Below are positions 60,141-64,000 of a DNA stretch of 64,000 bases, in pieces. The notes under the pieces were generated by a model. That model worked only from the letters and a program-made list of their open reading frames with translations. It made no database searches and was not told the DNA's origin. This stretch comes from Beijerinckia mobilis (GTDB lineage: Bacteria > Pseudomonadota > Alphaproteobacteria > Rhizobiales > Beijerinckiaceae), in NCBI RefSeq assembly GCF_000745425.1, contig NZ_JQJH01000014.1, positions 34,007-98,006 on the forward strand. Reading direction: 5' to 3'. The position numbers were made by a program, and so were the translations under genes. The stretch's first letter is position 1. Each line of letters starts with the position of its first letter.

Positions 60141-60200
60141 CAGAGTATTTTCGGAGTAATGGAATCGCAAAGCGATTCAGCATTATCGGAAAATGCTCTG
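60141..60200. repeat. Dispersed palindromic repeat, copy 4 (long nested form)
   Basis: Nested palindrome: outer CAGAGTATTTTC / GAAAATGCTCTG, middle TAATG / CATTA, inner GAATCGC-AAA-GCGATTC. The whole 60-base unit can fold into one long hairpin. It lies 13 bp after copy 3. Confidence 0.7.
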
Positions 60201-60215
60201 GGGAAGATCGTAGAA

Positions 60216-60246
60216 ATTCCGGGAGGCAAGAAGATGCCGCCCGGAA
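60216..60246 (-). terminator. Terminator of glnA
   Basis: On the minus strand TTCCGGGCGGC and GCCTCCCGGAA pair (one mismatch) and are followed by TTTCT, about 15 bp past the glnA stop. Confidence 0.75.
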
Positions 60247-60261
60247 CATTGTTCGAAGATC

Positions 60262-61671
60262 TTAGTAGGAATAATACATGTCGAATTCGACGGGATGCGG
60301 TGTCATTTCGAAACGCATTACATCGATCATCTTGAGCTCGATATAGGCGTCGATGAAATCGTCGTGGAACACGCCGCCGGCCTTGAGGAAGGCGCGATCC
60401 TTGTCGAGGTTGGAAAGGGCCTCGCGCAGCGAGCCGCAGACCGTCGGGATCTTCTTCAGTTCCTTCGGGGGCAGATCGTAGAGATCCTTGTCCATAGCCT
60501 GGCCGGGATCGATCTTGTTGATGATACCGTCGAGACCCGCCATCAGCATGGCCGAGAAGGCGAGATAGGGGTTCGCCATCGGATCTGGGAAGCGCACTTC
60601 GATACGCTTGGCCTTCGGATTGGACGTATAGGGAATACGGCAGGAAGCGGAACGGTTACGTGCCGAATAGGCGAGCAGCACCGGAGCCTCATAGCCGGGG
60701 ACGAGACGCTTGTAGGAGTTCGTCGACGGGTTGGTGAAGGCGTTCAGCGTGCGGGCGTGCCGGATGATGCCGCCGATGTAATAGAGGCATTCCTGCGAGA
60801 GGTCGGCATATTTGTTGCCGGCGAAGACTGGCTTGCCATCCTTCCAGATGGATTGATGCACATGCATGCCGGAGCCGTTGTCACCGAAGACCGGCTTGGG
60901 CATGAAGGTCGCCGTCTTGCCGTAGCTCTGCGCAACCTGGTGGATGCAATATTTATAGATCTGCATGTGGTCCGCCATGGTGGTGAGCGGACCGAACTTC
61001 AGGCCGAGTTCGTGCTGGGCCGAAGCGACTTCGTGATGGTGCTTTTCGACCTTGGCGCCCATGGCAGCCATGGCGGAGAGCATTTCGCCACGCATGTCCT
61101 GCGCCGCATCCTGCGGCGGCACGGGGAAATAGCCGCCCTTGGTGCGGATGCGGTGGCCGAGGTTGCCACCTTCATAGGGGGTATCAGAATTGGACGGCAG
61201 CTCGGCGCTGTCGAGCACGAAACCCGTGTTGTAGGGATCGGCCTTGAAACGGACATCGTCGAAGACGAAGAATTCGGCTTCCGGTCCGAAATAGGCAGCG
61301 TCACCGATGCCGGAGGAAGCGGCATAGGCTTCGGCCTTTTTGGCGATGCCGCGCGGATCGCGTCCATAGGGTTCGCCGGTCGAAGGCTCAAGCACGTCGC
61401 AGACGATGACCATCGTCGAGGCGGCGAAGAACGGATCCATGCAGGCAGTCGTCGGATCCGGCATCAGCGTCATGTCGGATTCGTTGATCGCCTTCCAGCC
61501 AGCGATCGACGAACCGTCGAACATCGTGCCCTCGGTGAAAATATCGTCATCGATCATGCCGACGTCGAAGGTGACATGCTGCCACTTCCCGCGCGGATCG
61601 GTAAAGCGGAAATCGACATATTTGACGTCGTTATCCTTGATGGCCTTGAGCACATCGTGGGCGGTTTTCAT
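60262..61671 (-). CDS. glnA: Glutamine synthetase type I
   Basis: Makes glutamine from glutamate, ammonia and ATP; the main ammonium assimilation enzyme. The 469-residue protein has [12 protein letters not shown], the metal ligands in [11 protein letters not shown] and [22 protein letters not shown] and the adenylylation Tyr in [12 protein letters not shown]. It is thus a GSI-beta enzyme controlled by GlnE. GAGAGGCATGC precedes the ATG. It lies 54 bp after glnB on the same strand and forms the classical glnBA operon. Confidence 0.97.
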   Translation of the reverse strand: MKTAHDVLKAIKDNDVKYVDFRFTDPRGKWQHVTFDVGMIDDDIFTEGTMFDGSSIAGWKAINESDMTLMPDPTTACMDPFFAASTMVIVCDVLEPSTGEPYGRDPRGIAKKAEAYAASSGIGDAAYFGPEAEFFVFDDVRFKADPYNTGFVLDSAELPSNSDTPYEGGNLGHRIRTKGGYFPVPPQDAAQDMRGEMLSAMAAMGAKVEKHHHEVASAQHELGLKFGPLTTMADHMQIYKYCIHQVAQSYGKTATFMPKPVFGDNGSGMHVHQSIWKDGKPVFAGNKYADLSQECLYYIGGIIRHARTLNAFTNPSTNSYKRLVPGYEAPVLLAYSARNRSASCRIPYTSNPKAKRIEVRFPDPMANPYLAFSAMLMAGLDGIINKIDPGQAMDKDLYDLPPKELKKIPTVCGSLREALSNLDKDRAFLKAGGVFHDDFIDAYIELKMIDVMRFEMTPHPVEFDMYYSY

Positions 61672-61725
61672 GCATGCCTCTCATGAGTGATCGAAAAGGT
61701 TGAGGGAACAGCAAAGCGTCCTGCG

Positions 61726-62512
<787 letters not shown>

Positions 62513-63997
62513 GGCTGTGGACGGGTTTTCTTGCAAATTGATCGTGGGCTTTGGGTGTGATTCTCTGGTTCTGAGGGAAGCGGAGGATCAGCGGGGATGC
62601 GGCCACGGGAGAGGCGTGAGAGCGGCCAGCAGGATCTGTTTCGGGCGCGGCTCGATCAGATCCTCGACATGCAGCATCCGCTGGTGAAGCTGGCGGCGGC
62701 GATCGACTGGGGCTTTCTCGAAAAGCGCTTTGGCGCCGCTTACAGCGATGCGCCAGGCCATCCTCCTCTGCCGACGCGGTTGATGGCTGGCGTGGCGATC
62801 CTCAAGCACATGGTCGATCTGTCTGACGAAGCGCTCTGCGAGCGCTGGGTCGAAAACCCTTATTATCAGCTGTTTTGCGGAGAAGAGTTCTTCCAGCACA
62901 GCCTTGCCTTCGACCGCTCTTCGATGACCCGCTGGCGGCAGCGGATGGGAGAAGAAAAGCTTGTCGCGCTGTTGCAGGAAAGTCTGGCGAGTGCGACGCG
63001 CACCGGCGCGGCCAAGCCCTCCGACTTCGCCAAGGTGATCATCGACACGACCGTGCAGCCGAAGGCGGTAGCGCATCCGACGGATGCCAGGCTCATGCAG
63101 CGCGCCCGTGAAAGGCTGGTCCGGCTCGCCAGGAAACACGGTGTCAGTCTGCGCCAGAGTTACCACCGCGTCGGCAAATATGCGCTGATCAGGCAGCAGC
63201 GCTATGCCCATGCCAAACAGTTCAGGCGCGCCAGACGCTCGCTAAAGACCCTCAAGACCTCTCTCGGCCGGGTGATCCGCGACATCACCCGCAAGATCAA
63301 AGACCAGGAGGCACTCCAGCAGATCTTCGCCCCCGAACTCATGCTGGCCCGCCGCGTCCATGCCGGCAACAGAAACCTGCGGCCTCTCAGGGGACAAAAG
63401 GCTGATACAGACCTGCGGGTGTTCAGCCTGCATGCGCCGGAGGTCGAATGCATCGGCAAGGGCAAGCCGCACAAGCCCTATGAGTTTGGGGTGAAGGTCT
63501 CGCTGGCGACGACACTCAAACGCTCAAAGGGCGGCCAGTTCATCGTCCATGCCAAGGCTCTGCCCGGCAAGCCCTATGACGGCCATACGCTCGGGACAGT
63601 CATTCCCGACATCGAACAACTCATCGGATGCTCCCTTGAACGGATATTCACCGATGCGGGGTACAAGGGCCACAACGCGCCACCTGCCCACCGCTTCAAG
63701 GTCTATCGCGCCGGACAGAAACGCGGCATGACAAAGGAAATCCGCCGCCAGATGCGGCGCAGGTCCGCCGTCGAGCCCGTCATCGGCCATACAAAATCCG
63801 ATCATCGCATGGACCGAAATTATCTCGCGGGCCAAGCCGGCGATGCCATCAACGCTGTCCTCGCGGCAGTCGGCTACAACTTCAAACGCATCCTCTCATG
63901 GCTCCGCGTTTGGCTCGCCATTCTGTGGAGCTTCATTACAAGCTGTGGCCACTCAAAAAATCACTTCGCTCAGGCTTGAATGCCCTTCTTCACAGTC
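62513..63997 (+). mobile_element. IS5-family insertion sequence
   Basis: A complete transposase gene flanked by candidate terminal repeats: left GGCTGTGGACGGGTTTTC (from 62513) and, on the opposite strand at the right, GACTGTGAAGAAGGGCA (63981-63997), sharing CTGTG and GGG positions. A target duplication could not be confirmed so close to the window edge. The ends are approximate. Confidence 0.6.
62597..63979 (+). CDS. IS5-family DDE transposase
   Basis: A 460-residue transposase that appears intact. The N-terminal segment LVKLAAAIDWGFLEKRFGAAY is typical of IS5-group enzymes, followed by the helix-turn-helix-like RLMAGVAILKHMVDLSDEAL. Catalytic residues are Asp in IIDTTVQPKAV, Asp in FTDAGYKGH and Glu in RRSAVEPVIGHTK, completing the DDE triad. 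A basic insertion (about 195-240) separates the first two. It lies about 530 bp upstream of glnB and on the opposite strand to it. Confidence 0.92.
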   Translation: MRPRERRESGQQDLFRARLDQILDMQHPLVKLAAAIDWGFLEKRFGAAYSDAPGHPPLPTRLMAGVAILKHMVDLSDEALCERWVENPYYQLFCGEEFFQHSLAFDRSSMTRWRQRMGEEKLVALLQESLASATRTGAAKPSDFAKVIIDTTVQPKAVAHPTDARLMQRARERLVRLARKHGVSLRQSYHRVGKYALIRQQRYAHAKQFRRARRSLKTLKTSLGRVIRDITRKIKDQEALQQIFAPELMLARRVHAGNRNLRPLRGQKADTDLRVFSLHAPEVECIGKGKPHKPYEFGVKVSLATTLKRSKGGQFIVHAKALPGKPYDGHTLGTVIPDIEQLIGCSLERIFTDAGYKGHNAPPAHRFKVYRAGQKRGMTKEIRRQMRRRSAVEPVIGHTKSDHRMDRNYLAGQAGDAINAVLAAVGYNFKRILSWLRVWLAILWSFITSCGHSKNHFAQA

Positions 63998-64000
63998 GAC

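Noticed and set aside
60295..61686. 463-codon plus-strand frame antisense to glnA
   Set aside because: Shadow of glnA with low-complexity Gly/Val/Arg composition.

Overview
The window reads as chromosome of an alphaproteobacterium of the order Hyphomicrobiales (Rhizobiales), most like the Beijerinckiaceae. This is inferred from gene content and protein style: a divK-pleD pair, a glnB-glnA operon, a magnesium-type HemB, DUF3572, DUF2189 and BON-OmpA proteins, a MaeB malic enzyme with a phosphotransacetylase domain, and a moderately high GC content. No rRNA, tRNA or CRISPR array was recognised.

Layout. 1-3.6 kb: a copper-type TonB-dependent receptor cut by the window edge, a small His/Cys-rich DUF2946 protein and a secreted PHB-depolymerase-like esterase. 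3.8-6.6 kb: gyrA. 6.8-9.6 kb: an accessory insert between gyrA and maeB, with a stand-alone group II-like reverse transcriptase (YIDD active site), a hairpin-containing gene-free leader and an HExxH protein. 10-12.4 kb: maeB. 12.7-17 kb: gmd and fcl (GDP-mannose to GDP-L-fucose) and a polytopic membrane protein. 17-21.5 kb: small exported proteins and an RND/MMPL exporter. 22-28 kb: a sulfur-scavenging cluster (Lrp-type regulator, two SfnB-type enzymes, an NtaA/DszA-type monooxygenase, SsuD). 28.5-35.9 kb: DUF3016, pyrE, a fatty-acid-hydroxylase-family membrane enzyme, manC (supplying GDP-mannose for gmd/fcl), prfC and a DUF2189 protein.

36-41.5 kb: an AT-richer glycan locus with glucose-1-phosphate cytidylyltransferase, an SDR, an RmlC-like epimerase, a SAF-domain oxidoreductase and a GT2 glycosyltransferase. 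It looks acquired and encodes an incomplete CDP-sugar pathway. 41.6-54.9 kb: mostly single genes (FMN hydroxyacid dehydrogenase, S10 peptidase, BON-OmpA pair, patatin, DUF378, Bpt leucyltransferase, RDD protein, D-Ala-D-Ala dipeptidase, hemB, glutathionyl-hydroquinone-reductase-like GST, DUF3572). 55-57 kb: divK-pleD, cell-cycle and c-di-GMP signalling. 57.8-62 kb: parE and glnB-glnA, with several copies of a dispersed palindromic repeat between genes. 62.5-64 kb: an IS5-family element upstream of glnB.

The observations most worth a second look are the YIDD reverse transcriptase with its leader and unusual start, a perfect FNR/FixK-type box feeding a strong ribosome site but only a nine-codon frame, a 46-bp symmetric dyad upstream of gmd, and the incomplete CDP-sugar cluster.
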